From Bacteroidota bacterium (lineage in GTDB: Bacteria; Bacteroidota; Bacteroidia; AKYH767-A; OLB10), in NCBI GenBank assembly GCA_016722525.1, contig JADKJB010000015.1, positions 1-64,000 on the forward strand: 64,000 nt of DNA, given 5' to 3'. Under the pieces are notes generated by a model. The model searched no databases. It had not been told where the DNA came from and worked only from the letters and a program-made list of their open reading frames with translations. Each line of letters begins with the position of its first letter. The first letter of the stretch is position 1. Positions 8,473 through 17,966 of this stretch are shown here, piece after piece. The translations under genes were made by a program, and so were the position numbers.

Positions 8473-9648
8473 CTAAAACATATAGCCAATACTACTTTCC
8501 AGAAAATCGGCCTGACCAAAATTGCTTTTAATATACAAACCAATAAATAAGTTTTTGTTTTGCTCACTCATTGTATTTTTAAGGTAATACTGAAAACCTA
8601 ATCTTGCAGGGATATAGGATTTGAGTTTATCTTTAAAACCATCAATCTCATTTTGCTTTAAACGGTCTTTGTAAAATGGATTATATATATACAATCCTAA
8701 AGTAGTTACTAATCCAAAATGACCTATCAGGAACTCATGTCCAAAAACCAAAGCAACAGCCATTGATTGCGTATGTCTTTTTGTTTCATAAAAATCCTGA
8801 CTCACAATAAAATCATAAACCCCGGTATTGTACCAGGCTTCAATTCCTGCACTTACTTTGTTAATTGGCGAATACAGTTTAGCTACATATACCGAACCCA
8901 GATACACCGCATATTTAGGTCCGTTCACGGGTGTTGTAGATGATCCCAACTCGTTAATGCCCAGAGCAACTCTTGCATGTATTTGAGGTTTTTTATTGAA
9001 AATTGCTTCCGTAGTATCTAATCGCGCTTCTTGAGTTTTCGATAAATAGTACCTTGCTCCTATTGAAATTGCAGGTAGGTTCATTCCTACATTGGGTAAT
9101 TTATAATGTGAATTGGATGCATGCAATAAGGTGAATCGCAATAGCAAATCAGTTTTACTGGTAAGTTCGTAACCCACCGCGGCCTCGGCACTAACTAAAA
9201 ATGTAAAAGCACTTCCTATCACCACATTTGCCGGGTTTTGGAATTCGTTGTAAGGCTTGCTGAACCAGGAAACACCCATTGCTAAACGGGGAGCCCAAAA
9301 AAATGAGTTTCCAAGTTTTTTTTCAAATGAAAATTCTGACATGAGACCTGCAAAATGTCCCAGCACCGAATTGTTCCCTAACGATCCTCCGGTTAAATTT
9401 ACACCTACTTTAGGAAAGTTATAAAACCGGTGCCATGGTTTATACCCATCAAAATGTCTTGAAAATTTCACAGAGGTAATAACAGCAGGATTTTCAATAG
9501 TTGGGAAATCAGGGTAATTCCGAATCATTTTACCATAACCGGCCGACCCTTCCAAGAAATTGGTGCGATCCTGAGCAAGAATACATGGTGTAGCACTCGA
9601 AAAAACAAATAGCAAGAATAAGAACCAATAACCCTGCTTCGATAGCAT
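8473..9648 (-). CDS. PagL-like acyloxyacyl hydrolase, two-barrel form
   Basis: 391 residues with a signal peptide ending 'CILAQ'. The first half is an outer-membrane beta-barrel with the PagL active-site pattern His-x-Ser-Asn in 'LLHASNSHYKLPNVGMNLP'. PagL removes a 3-O acyl chain from lipid A. PagL proper is about 170 residues; here a second barrel-like half follows (about 205-391) and ends with a comparable but degenerate segment, 'IKSNFGQADFLESSIGYMF', in which the His is replaced by Lys. So the protein looks like a tandem of an active and an inactive unit. Stop of tpiA and this start share one base (TAATG), implying translational coupling. Confidence 0.8.
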   Translation of the reverse strand: MLSKQGYWFLFLLFVFSSATPCILAQDRTNFLEGSAGYGKMIRNYPDFPTIENPAVITSVKFSRHFDGYKPWHRFYNFPKVGVNLTGGSLGNNSVLGHFAGLMSEFSFEKKLGNSFFWAPRLAMGVSWFSKPYNEFQNPANVVIGSAFTFLVSAEAAVGYELTSKTDLLLRFTLLHASNSHYKLPNVGMNLPAISIGARYYLSKTQEARLDTTEAIFNKKPQIHARVALGINELGSSTTPVNGPKYAVYLGSVYVAKLYSPINKVSAGIEAWYNTGVYDFIVSQDFYETKRHTQSMAVALVFGHEFLIGHFGLVTTLGLYIYNPFYKDRLKQNEIDGFKDKLKSYIPARLGFQYYLKNTMSEQNKNLFIGLYIKSNFGQADFLESSIGYMF

Positions 9649-10406
9649 TAAAAACTCTTAATAATATTTACAAAACTTCTTGATTTTAGTGAGGCCCCTC
9701 CTATTAATCCTCCATCAACATCAGGCAAGGCAAATAATTCCTGCGCATTCAATTCATTGCAGCTGCCGCCATACAATATCGAAGTAGCATCAGCAATAGC
9801 ATTCCCATATTTTGAAGCAATGAGATTTCGAATAAATAAATGCATTTCCTGAGCTTGTGCCGGAGTGGCTGTTTTGCCTGTACCAATAGCCCAAACAGGT
9901 TCGTAGGCTATAATAATTTCCGAAAACTTTTCATCGGACAAATGAAATAGACTTTCTTCCAGTTGCTTTTTTACCGTTACTTCATGCATGGCAGCTTCGC
10001 GTTCAGGTAATAATTCTCCAACACAAAATATGGGTTTTAAATGAGCCATTAAGGCTAATTCCGTTTTTTTAGCCAGGGTAGCGTTACTTTCCAAAAAATA
10101 GTTTCGTCTTTCTGAATGACCTATAATGACAAAATCAGCACCCACAGACTTTATCATGGCAGCCGAAACTTCACCGGTATAAGCACCTGATGCTTCTGAA
10201 GCACAATTCTGTGCTGCAACTTTAACTGGTGATCCATTTACAAAATGTGAAATTGCACCAATGTGTACAAAGGGTGGAGCAAGAATTACTGTTGCGGAAT
10301 TGTTTTTCTCATCCTGCAACATACCCGAAATTTCGGTAACCAGACTTAAAGCCTCTTCCCTATTACAGTTCATTTTCCAGTTACCGGCAACAATTTTATC
10401 TCTCAT
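9648..10406 (-). CDS. tpiA: Triosephosphate isomerase
   Basis: Interconverts dihydroxyacetone phosphate and glyceraldehyde-3-phosphate in glycolysis and gluconeogenesis. The 252-residue TIM barrel is complete: 'AGNWKMN' (catalytic Lys and Asn), 'IIGHSERRNYF' (catalytic His), 'YEPVWAIGTGK' (catalytic Glu and the flexible loop), and the phosphate-binding 'ILYGGSCN' and 'GLIGGASL'. It lies between the ABC permease gene and the PagL-like gene on the same strand. Intact. Confidence 0.97.
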   Translation of the reverse strand: MRDKIVAGNWKMNCNREEALSLVTEISGMLQDEKNNSATVILAPPFVHIGAISHFVNGSPVKVAAQNCASEASGAYTGEVSAAMIKSVGADFVIIGHSERRNYFLESNATLAKKTELALMAHLKPIFCVGELLPEREAAMHEVTVKKQLEESLFHLSDEKFSEIIIAYEPVWAIGTGKTATPAQAQEMHLFIRNLIASKYGNAIADATSILYGGSCNELNAQELFALPDVDGGLIGGASLKSRSFVNIIKSF

Positions 10407-10453
10407 AACAATTTAAATTTTATTTTAGAAACAGGAACTATCAATTCACCAAA

Positions 10454-11528
10454 TTAACTAATTCTCACTCTTGGGTCCAACATGCCGTACATGAGATCAA
10501 CCAGAATATTAATTACAATAAAAATTATTGAAACCACCAGCACGGCTCCCAATACCACGGGAAATCATAACGTTCCAAACTGTCTACCGTGACCTTACCA
10601 ATTCCTTTCCAGCCAAATATATATTCAATAAACACTGCTCCGGCCAACAAGGAACCAAACCATCCTGAAACAGCTGTTAAAACCGGATTAAGAGCATTGC
10701 GAAGGGCATGTTTCATAATAATAAATTGCCTGGAGAGTCCTTTGGCTTTTGCGGTGCGAATATAATCCTGCGAAAGCACATCCAGCATCGAACTTCTGGT
10801 AAGCTGAACGATTACTGAAAGAGGACGTATTCCTAATGTAAAACCAGGGAGAATCAGGTTTTTTAATTCCAGCACTCTGCCATTAAAAGGATCAATGCTG
10901 TATAAACTTCCGGTCATGTTCAGTCCGGTATAATCGGCCAAAACAAATCCAAAAAACCAGGCAATAACAATTCCGGCAAAAAAAGAGGGAACAGCCATAC
11001 CAACAACTGCCAGCATGCTGATAAGGTGATCCACCATTTTACTCTTTTTTAAAGCAGCTATCATTCCTAATCCAATTCCGGCAAAAGTGGCGAAAATCAA
11101 TGCTGCTAAAGCAAGAATAACTGTTCCCGGCATAGCATCAGAAATTATTTCTGTGACCAATTGCTTTGTTTGGTAAGACCTCCTCAGATAGGGTTTTTTA
11201 AGAATTACAGTTTTGCTTCCAACAGAAAGAACAGGTAAAAAATTACCGTATTTTTCTGCAGACGCAAAGAATACGGAAGTTTCATTTTTGTTGTTATGAA
11301 ATGAAATGGGAGATAAATCATTCAGATACATGCCAAATTGTGTCAGCACACTTTTATCTCTTCCTAGCTCACGGTTGATGTTCTCAATGCTTGATACATC
11401 TGCCCTTTGCCCTAGCATCATTCGAGCTGGATCTCCGGGAAGAATATTAAAAAGAAAAATACAATTGTTACTACGCCGGCCAAAACCAGTAAGCCATAAA
11501 AAAGTTTTCTTACCAGGAACCGAAACAT
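10454..11528 (-). CDS. DppB/OppB-type peptide ABC transporter permease (two frameshifts)
   Basis: Inner-membrane permease subunit of a peptide/nickel ABC importer. The N-terminus 'MFRFLVRKLFYGLLVLAGVV' and 'NILPGDPARMMLGQRADVS' is the DppB family start; the EAA loop is 'LDVLSQDYIRTAKAKGLS', followed by 'HALRNALNPVLTAVSGWFG'. Shifts occur near 11440 (T/A run) and near 10560 (CCC run), after which the end reads 'INILVDLMYGMLDPRVRIS'. A roughly 60-residue hydrophilic insert follows the first membrane segment, as is usual in Bacteroidota DppB. No DppC or ATPase is beside it; the only matching binding protein in the window is at 23.2 kb. Confidence 0.88.
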
Positions 11529-11542
11529 TTAGTAAACGAAGA

Positions 11543-12805
11543 TTATTTATTTTTTAAATACTTATCCTGCACTTCAGCAAATTCAGGCCAGTCGTTGTAA
11601 TGCCACATGTCGAGAACAGTTCCGTTTTTCATTAAAACTAATCCGGGATTCGAACGCACAATTGTTTTAATCGTAGTGGCATCGCAGAAATAGTAACTGA
11701 ACATGCTTTGATACTTGTGGCGGATCTGATCGGTTTCGGAAGGTGCCGTGGAAGTGAGTCCGAAGAAACGCACCTTGTTTTCATCGCACTGTTTAACAAA
11801 GGTATTGATGGTGCCCTGCACTTCTTCGTTTGTCTTGGTTAGATCATAGGAAACCAACATAAAAACATAATCATCACCCACAAGAAAATCCTCGGTATAA
11901 TCGGATCCTGCAGCATCGGTAATAGTAAAATCATGGATAGGTGGAACATATCCTTTGCGTATTACCTTATCCACACGATCAACAAATTCATATTGATCGA
12001 GATCTTCGGGTAATTGATCGGCGGCAAATTCAAACATCGCCCCTCCTTTTTTATTGAAACGTCATCACCACACTATCTTTCGGAGCACCTTCAGGAACCT
12101 GCATACCTTCATTAATATTTTTACCAATAGCATAAGGCCTGAAATCTTTTACAGGAAGGTGATTGAGACAGTAGTAGGAAAAATAAACAGACAAAATACC
12201 GGAAAGACCCAGCACAACTGTATTTGGTATTTTAGGAAGCAATTGTTTCAACATAATAGTGGCAAACAGCAATCCGGCAGAGAAAAACAAAGGGAAAGAC
12301 CAGTTAATGACAGATAAACTAAAATAGGCTATTAAAACAAGAGCCACAATAGAATTGATGCTATCAGATTTCAAATCTTTATGTTGAATATTCTTACGGT
12401 CGATGAAAATGATACCTACAAAAAACAGCAAAATCACATCCTTGGTAAACGATTGCCAAGGTGTTAACTTTAAGGCATCACCAAAACATCCGCAATCGGT
12501 TACTTTATTGAAATAGGCAGAATAGAACGTGAGGAAAGTAAAGAAAAGGATCATTAATAAAAGCAACCAGGCTACGGTCACCATTCGAGTTCCGAATAGT
12601 ACGGCTACACCTAAAATAATTTCAAGAACACAAACAAATGCGGCCAAAAACAAGGCATAACTATTCATCCATGGTGTTCCAAAGACCGTAAAATACTCTT
12701 CCAATTTGTAAGAAAAGCCAATGGCATCATTTGCTTTAATGAGACCTGATACAATAAAAGGGCTCCTACCAGAATTCTGGAAATCCAACTTAAATTTTTC
12801 ATCAT
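11543..12805 (-). CDS. BT_3928-type DoxX/MauE redox membrane protein with thioredoxin-like C-terminus (two frameshifts)
   Basis: The N-terminal half is a DoxX/MauE-like membrane domain: 'FIVSGLIKANDAIGFSYKLE', then a membrane segment followed by 'VTDCGCFGDALKLTPWQSF', the family Cys-Gly-Cys motif. A second set of hydrophobic segments follows, then 'DFRPYAIGKNI' and 'MQVPEGAPKDS'. After a shift at about 12050 (AAAAAAGGAGGGG run) the C-terminal half continues ('MFEFAADQLPEDLDQYEFVD' and 'YVPPIHDF'), a thioredoxin-fold-like domain without an obvious CxxC. Another shift near 12765 restores the N-terminus 'MMKNLSWISRILVGALF'. About 420 residues in all. It follows DUF1599 by 5 nt, a neighbour order I know from other Bacteroidota. 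The precise redox role is not established. Confidence 0.82.
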
Positions 12806-12810
12806 AATCT

Positions 12811-13199
12811 TTATATCTGTTTAATGTCGTCTAACTTAATTAAAGCAAAAACGGAATAGTTAATAATATCGTAATAGTTTGCGTCAATGCCTTCTGAAAT
12901 AAGAGTTGTACCATTATTATCCTCAATTTGTTTGACTCTTAAAAGCTTCATGAGTATTAAATCGGTGATAGAGCTGAGATACTTCTGATTCGTTGCGCTT
13001 TAATGAACATTTGATCAGTGATGGAGCTTAATCTTAAAATCCTCCAGGCACTACCATAGTCTTTCATCTTGGCAGTAAATATATATTTGCACTCAGCAAT
13101 TGCCTTATCATACTGTGCATCGGTTAATCCCGGTATATTTTCCATAATGGCCTGTATATTCATCAGTAAGCTATTAAATGCCTTAACAATTAGTGGCAA
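12811..13199 (-). CDS. DUF1599 protein (one frameshift)
   Basis: The N-terminal part shows the DUF1599 hallmark 'YDKAIAECKYIFTAKMKDYG' followed by 'AWRILRLSSITDQMFIKAQR'. DUF1599 is listed as a nucleotide-modification-associated domain, but its activity in Bacteroidota housekeeping clusters is unknown. The frame is lost near 12965 and resumes as 'ISEGIDANYYDIINYSVFAL', the conserved C-terminal helix, with the stop at 12811. The start is uncertain: ATG at 13163 ('MNIQAIMENIPG') is an alternative to a more upstream start. It is divergent from folP, as in other members of the phylum. Confidence 0.8.
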
Positions 13200-13225
13200 A
13201 TTAGGTTATAATAAATGTAATTTTA

Positions 13226-14117
13226 ATGAAAATGAAACAAATTTCTACTGTATTTAATACCCCAAAACTCATTAATTGCCAGAATCAGTTGCTCGATTTA
13301 TCAGTTCCGGCTGTAATGGGTATACTTAATATCACACCCGATTCATTTTATGATGGGGGCAAATTTACCGAAGAAAAGGCAATAATTAAACAGGTTGGTA
13401 AAATGCTTGCTGAAGGAGCTGCAATTATTGATTTGGGAGCTCAATCGTCACGTCCGGGATCTAAATTGATCAGTGAAAAGACAGAAATGAAGCGTTTGGC
13501 AACCATTATTGACAGCATTTTAAAGAAATATCCCAAAACCATTATCTCTGTGGATACTTTCAGATCAGGAATAGCTAAAGCTGGTATAGAAGCCGGTGCT
13601 TCAATAATTAATGACATTTCGGGTGGAAGCATGGACAAAAATATGTTCAAAACAGTGGGAAGGTTAAAGGTGCCTTATATTCTGATGCATATGAAAGGGA
13701 AGCCCGAAAGCATGCAAAATAACCCTAAATACAAAAATGTTGTTACAGAGGTGACCTCCTATTTTCTAAAAAACATAGTACGACTTAAAAATGCCGGTGT
13801 GAATGATATTATTATTGATCCGGGGTTTGGGTTTGGAAAAACAGTTGATCATAATTACGATCTGCTTAAAAATCTCCATATTCTAAAAATGACAGGCTGC
13901 CCCTATTCTGGCAGGCATTTCCAGAAAATCGATGATTTGTAAAGTACTTCAAGTAAATCCTGAGAAAGCTTTAAACGGAACTACTGCATTACATATGGTT
14001 GCCTTAATGCAAGGGGCTTCAGTTTTGAGAGTGCATGATGTGAAGGAGGCAAAGGAGGTGGTGAGGTTGTTTACTGCTTTGACAAATGACAAGGTGCCAG
14101 TTAATAGTGATCAGTGA
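13226..14117 (+). CDS. folP: Dihydropteroate synthase (one frameshift)
   Basis: Condenses p-aminobenzoate with dihydropterin pyrophosphate in folate synthesis; the target of sulfonamides. Signatures: 'VMGILNITPDSFYDGG', 'IIDLGAQSSRPGS', 'ISVDTFRSGIAKAGIEAGA', 'IINDISGG', 'DPGFGFGKTVDHNYDLL'. The frame shifts near 13905 in a CCCC run, after which 'GISRKSMICKVL' and 'NGTTALHMVALMQGASVLRV' complete the barrel including the conserved Ser-Arg-Lys of the phosphate site. The restored length is about 296 residues. The start could be ATG 13226 or 13232. Confidence 0.93.
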
Positions 14118-14321
14118 TCAGTTACCAGTCTAAAGATGGCAGTGGTTCGTGATTGTTGAAATGGTTTTGGTCTGCGGTTCGGCAGACTAACCTGACCATT
14201 TTGGTAGGGCTCGTCCAGTTGGATGAAACATTTTTTTATACCAAAGGGCATACTATGGTTGCATGAACAGCCCTATGAAGGAAATTAATTCTGGTAAAAA
14301 AATAAAATTAGCTAGTTGCAG

Positions 14322-14570
14322 TTAGGATGGTGAGCCTGTCGAACCATCTAATCCCGAGATTAACTTCCTCACCTCGTCATCCGTATTTTTCAATTTTGCC
14401 TTACACAGCTGAATGAGATAAATAGCACGCTTTACTTTCTCTGACAATATATCAATATCCGTGTCGCCGGTTTCGATTTCGGTGAGGATTTCTTCCAGTT
14501 CATTGACTGCTTCCTGATAAGATACAGCTTCGTTAGTTTCCTGTGACTTCGCTTTCGATGGTTCCTTCAT
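14322..14570 (-). CDS. xseB: Exodeoxyribonuclease VII small subunit
   Basis: About 82 residues from ATG 14570. The family core is 'SYQEAVNELEEILTEIETGD' followed by 'LSEKVKRAIYLIQLCKAKL', a two-helix coiled coil that forms the elongated stem around XseA. Exonuclease VII degrades single-stranded DNA. It overlaps the xseA 3' end by 38 bases, a usual arrangement. The last residues ('GLDGSTGSPS') are encoded by a short dispersed-repeat-like sequence at 14326-14348, so the original C-terminus may have been slightly different. Confidence 0.88.
   Translation of the reverse strand: MKEPSKAKSQETNEAVSYQEAVNELEEILTEIETGDTDIDILSEKVKRAIYLIQLCKAKLKNTDDEVRKLISGLDGSTGSPS
14326..14348. repeat. REP-like short inverted repeat
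   Basis: GATGGT and ACCATC flank the core GAGCCTGTCGA. It resembles the 'GGTTCGACAGGCTCACC' type of short dispersed repeat that I recall from many bacterial genomes. Only one copy is seen in this window, so its repeat status is inferred. Confidence 0.4.
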
Positions 14571-15893
14571 AAAATGTTGTTTTGATTCGGTCACCCTCTT
14601 TCAAGGATGTCGCTTTTAGTATGGCTTTGCCTTTGATTTGTGTGATTGAAAATCCTCTTTTTAATACGTTTACCGGATCGAGCATCCTGACTGAGGATTC
14701 TGATTGTTCCAGTAAAGATGACGAATTCCTTTGGTGTACTGGTTGAGTCGTTGCCCTTCGGCAGCGACCAGCTTTTTGATGTGTAATCCTAGCTCCGTTG
14801 CTTTGAAAGTGAGATTGATTTTTGAATTTTTAACCAGATTGATAGAGATAGCTTTCAAATTCATTGCAGTAGTAGACAAATAATGAATTTCGTTCTGTAG
14901 TCTGTAAGATGTTTGCACTTTGATGCGATCGGCTGCGTTTTGCAAATGATTCATTTCAGAAATGGTAGTGTCTAGATAGGCTTCGTGTATTCTTGCTCCT
15001 ATTTCATCAAGCATCACTTCAAATTCCCTTGTTTGCTCCACAATATAATCTGCCGCATCGGTTGGTGTGATTCGATCGGCGTGGGCGACTTCGTCAACAA
15101 CGCTGATGTTTGTCGTATGTCCTATGCCCGTTAGTACTGGAAGCGGGAACCGGGCCACAGCTCTTGCCAGTCGGTAATCGTTGAAACAATTCAAATCAAT
15201 CGCTCCTCCGCCCCCTCTTACAATCACCACCACATCAAACTGATCACGGTGGTTGTAAATTTCGATGAGTCTGTCTACCATCTGTACTGCCGCACTATCG
15301 CCCTGCAACAATGAAGGAAATAATGTGACCTTGAAATTGTATCCGTAAATATTTGTCTCGAGTTTATTCTCAAAATCTTCGTAACCGCGGGAGTCCTTGG
15401 CGGAGATGGCGGCTACGCGGGTGGGTACCAGTGGGAAGGGAAGATTTTTGTTGTTTGAATAAACTCCTTCTTCCTTGAGTTTGGCTACTGTCCGGTCACG
15501 TTCCTGCTGCAGCAGACCAATAGTATACTTGGGTTCAATGTCTTCAATTATCAGATTCAATCCCCATTTTACATCATAACGAATAGATGCCTGAAATAAA
15601 ATGCGCGTATTGGCTGCTAAATCGACTCCGGTTGCATTCCTGAAAACAGTGATGATTTTCTCAAACTTATTGGCCCAAACAATTCCCTTCAATTCGCAAA
15701 CAGGTGCCGCATTGCCGGGCAGTTTTTCAACAAGCGACAAATAACAATGGCCTTTACGGACGTTCAACTCCGAAATTTCAGCAACGACCCAAAGAAGTGA
15801 ATCACCAAACTTGCCGGTGATGGCCTCTCTGATGCCCGTGCTAATTGCTGAAAGACTTATAAACTTCTCTCTGGAAGTCTGATAATTTACCAT
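14533..15893 (-). CDS. xseA: Exodeoxyribonuclease VII large subunit (one frameshift)
   Basis: Catalytic subunit of exonuclease VII. The N-terminal OB-fold reads 'LLWVVAEISELNVRKGHCYL'; the catalytic domain carries 'AAISAKDSRGYEDF', 'VVIVRGGGGAIDLNCFNDYR' and 'LTGIGHTTNISVVDEVAH'; a long helical region follows. The frame shifts near 14700 and the C-terminus continues as 'NVLKRGFSITQIKGKAI', ending at 14533 inside xseB. Restored length is about 453 residues, as expected. It is divergent from the rlmI-type methyltransferase gene. Confidence 0.92.
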
Positions 15894-15966
15894 GTATGGT
15901 GCATTTGCAAAACATTCAAAAATAATGAAATCATCCGTTTAAAGTTTGGTAGTACCTTTCAACCTG

Positions 15967-15974
15967 TATCTTTG
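15967..15974 (+). promoter_or_regulatory. Bacteroidota -7 box (TATCTTTG), leaderless spacing
   Basis: Perfect TAnnTTTG; its last G is 6 nt upstream of the A of the ATG at 15980, so transcription would begin at or next to the start codon. Confidence 0.6.
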
Positions 15975-15979
15975 TCCAA

Positions 15980-17075
15980 ATGAATGCACAAAATTACCCT
16001 AAAATCACGCTTAAACCACAAAAGGAACGATCTGTTCTCAACTTCCATCCATGGATATTTTCCGGCGCCATTGCTTCTCCAGTAAAGGATCTTGTAGCGG
16101 GCACTTTGGTGGAAGTCTTTGATTCTAACAACAAATATCTCGCTACCGGCCATTTTAATCATGGTTCCATTATGGTAAGAATTCTGAGTTTTGAACAACG
16201 AATGATTGATACGGCTTTCTGGCAGGAAATTTTGGATAAGGCGTTTGATTTGAGAAAAGGTCTCGGATTTGGAAATTCTCCTGAAACGGATACGTTCCGG
16301 CTCATCCATGGCGAAGGTGATTTGGTGCCCGGACTCATCATCGATATCTACAGTTCCACTGCAGTAATTCAAGCCCATTCGGATGGGATGATCGCATCAA
16401 TAAACGACATCTCCAATGCACTGCAACATATTCCGGATTGAAAATCGACAACATCTTTAACAAGAGTGCCGAGACAATTAAAGCACATGATGGCGTTCGA
16501 CATGAGAATGAATTTTTGAAAGGCGCACTCGAAGAATGTGTGGTGAAAGAAAATAATCATCTCTTTCATATCAACTGGAAAGAGGGACAAAAAACAGGTT
16601 TCTTCCTCGATCAAAGAGAAAACAGGAAGATGCTCTCCTCCTATGCCAAAGATAAAACTGTGTTGAATACCTTTTGCTATTCGGGCGGCTTTTCCATCTA
16701 TGCCCTGAAAGCAGGAGCTGCACAGGTTGATTCGGTTGTTTTTTAAAGAGTAGCTCCATCAAATACGATATCATTGTTCTCGATCCTCCAGCATTTGCCA
16801 AGCACTTGAATGCAGTCGATAAAGCGGTGATTGGTTATCGGAATTTGAATTACGAAGCCATTAAAAGAGTTAAGCCGGGAGGACTCATTTTTACTTTTTC
16901 GTGCTCTCAAGCGATCGACAAACAACTCTTCCGTAAAACGGTTTTCACTGCGGCGGCTAAAACCGGAAGAAAAGTTCGTGTATTGCATCAGTTATCACAA
17001 GGGCCTGATCATCCTGTGAATTTGTACCACCCTGAAGGTGAGTACTTAAAAGGTCTTGTTTTGCGCGTCGACTGA
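15980..17075 (+). pseudogene. rlmI: RlmI-type class I rRNA methyltransferase, frameshifted and missing about 40 codons
   Basis: SAM-dependent 23S rRNA cytosine-5 methyltransferase family. The N-terminal PUA domain reads 'LKPQKERSVLNFHPWIFSGA'; the middle 'FLKGALEECVVKENN' and 'EGQKTGFFLDQRENR'; the Rossmann motif I 'VLNTFCYSGGFSIYALKAGA'; motif IV 'YDIIVLDPPAFAKH'. A one-base shift lies near 16438. In addition, 'AQVDSV' is joined almost directly to 'LKSSSIKYDIIV' near 16740, leaving out the roughly 40 residues that normally follow motif I and bind the SAM ribose and adenine. This gap cannot be a simple homopolymer error: it is either a real deletion that inactivates the gene or a local assembly collapse. 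Confidence 0.8.
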
Positions 17076-17094
17076 TGATTTTAAGGGGTATTGT

Positions 17095-17102
17095 TACCTT
17101 TG
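17095..17102 (+). promoter_or_regulatory. Bacteroidota -7 box (TACCTTTG) upstream of kdsA
   Basis: Perfect TAnnTTTG, 18 nt before the kdsA ATG, giving a short 5' leader. Confidence 0.6.
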
Positions 17103-17120
17103 CACCAAATAAATTAAAGT

Positions 17121-17939
17121 ATGCATATCGACTTACCCAAATTACGTAATCAGGACGCAGGAAATTTCTTCCTTCTCGCAGGGCCGTGTGTTGTTGAAAG
17201 TGAAGAAATGACGAGGTCAATTGCTGAACGGATAAAGGAAATCACTGCACGTTTAAAAATTCCGTTCATTTTCAAGGCATCTTACCGTAAAGCTAACCGC
17301 ACCCGCCTCGATTCGTTTACTGGAATTGGTGACGAAACAGCCCTCGAAATATTAGGACGCATCGCAAAAGATTTTGATGTACCTACAGTCACCGACATTC
17401 ACGAGAGTCACGAAGCCGCGTTGGCAGCAAAATATGTAGATGTTTTGCAGATTCCCGCTTTCCTTTGCCGCCAAACAGACTTGTTAGTTGCAGCAGCAAA
17501 AACAGGTAAATATGTGAATGTAAAAAAAGGACAATTTCTCTCAGCAGGCTCCATGAAATTTGCAGTGAACAAACTCAAAGAATCCGGCAACAATAAAATT
17601 ATGCTTACCGAGAGAGGTACCATGTTGGGATACTCTGATTTGATTGTTGATTTCAGAGGGGTTCCTGAAATGCAGAAGTTTGAGGTGCCGGTGATTTTGG
17701 ATATTACTCACTCACTGCAGCAACCCAATCAGGGCTCGGGTGTTACAGGTGGACAACCTCATTTGATTGGCACTATCGCGAAAGCGGGAATGGCTGCTCG
17801 TGTGGATGGTATCTTCATCGAAACACATCCCGATCCCGCGAATGCGTTATCGGATGGGGCCAATATGCTCCATCTCGATAAGCTTGAAGCCTTGTTAACG
17901 CAATTGGTGGCGATCCGACAAGTGGTAAATAAATTTTAA
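17121..17939 (+). CDS. kdsA: 3-deoxy-8-phosphooctulonate synthase
   Basis: Condenses arabinose-5-phosphate and phosphoenolpyruvate to Kdo-8-phosphate for lipopolysaccharide core synthesis. The 272-residue barrel is intact: 'FFLLAGPCVVESEE', 'IFKASYRKANRTR', 'VPTVTDIHE', 'LQIPAFLCRQTDLLVAAAKT', 'MLTERGTMLGYSDL', 'VILDITHSLQQPN', 'IFIETHPDPANALSDG'. The Cys in 'AGPC' (about residue 22) is the metal ligand of class II, metal-dependent enzymes; the class I E. coli enzyme has Asn there. It has its own promoter box and is followed by a YD-repeat-like gene 27 nt later. Confidence 0.97.
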   Translation: MHIDLPKLRNQDAGNFFLLAGPCVVESEEMTRSIAERIKEITARLKIPFIFKASYRKANRTRLDSFTGIGDETALEILGRIAKDFDVPTVTDIHESHEAALAAKYVDVLQIPAFLCRQTDLLVAAAKTGKYVNVKKGQFLSAGSMKFAVNKLKESGNNKIMLTERGTMLGYSDLIVDFRGVPEMQKFEVPVILDITHSLQQPNQGSGVTGGQPHLIGTIAKAGMAARVDGIFIETHPDPANALSDGANMLHLDKLEALLTQLVAIRQVVNKF

Positions 17940-17966
17940 TTTTATAAATCAGCACATAGCATTTTC

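Noticed and set aside
12051..12788. Separate DoxX and thioredoxin-like genes
   Set aside because: The two frames join in order at an A/G run, and the fused length and domain order match the BT_3928-type single protein.
14118..14321. A gene in the folP-xseB gap
   Set aside because: No frame with family character; only short degenerate sequence and the edge of a REP-like element.
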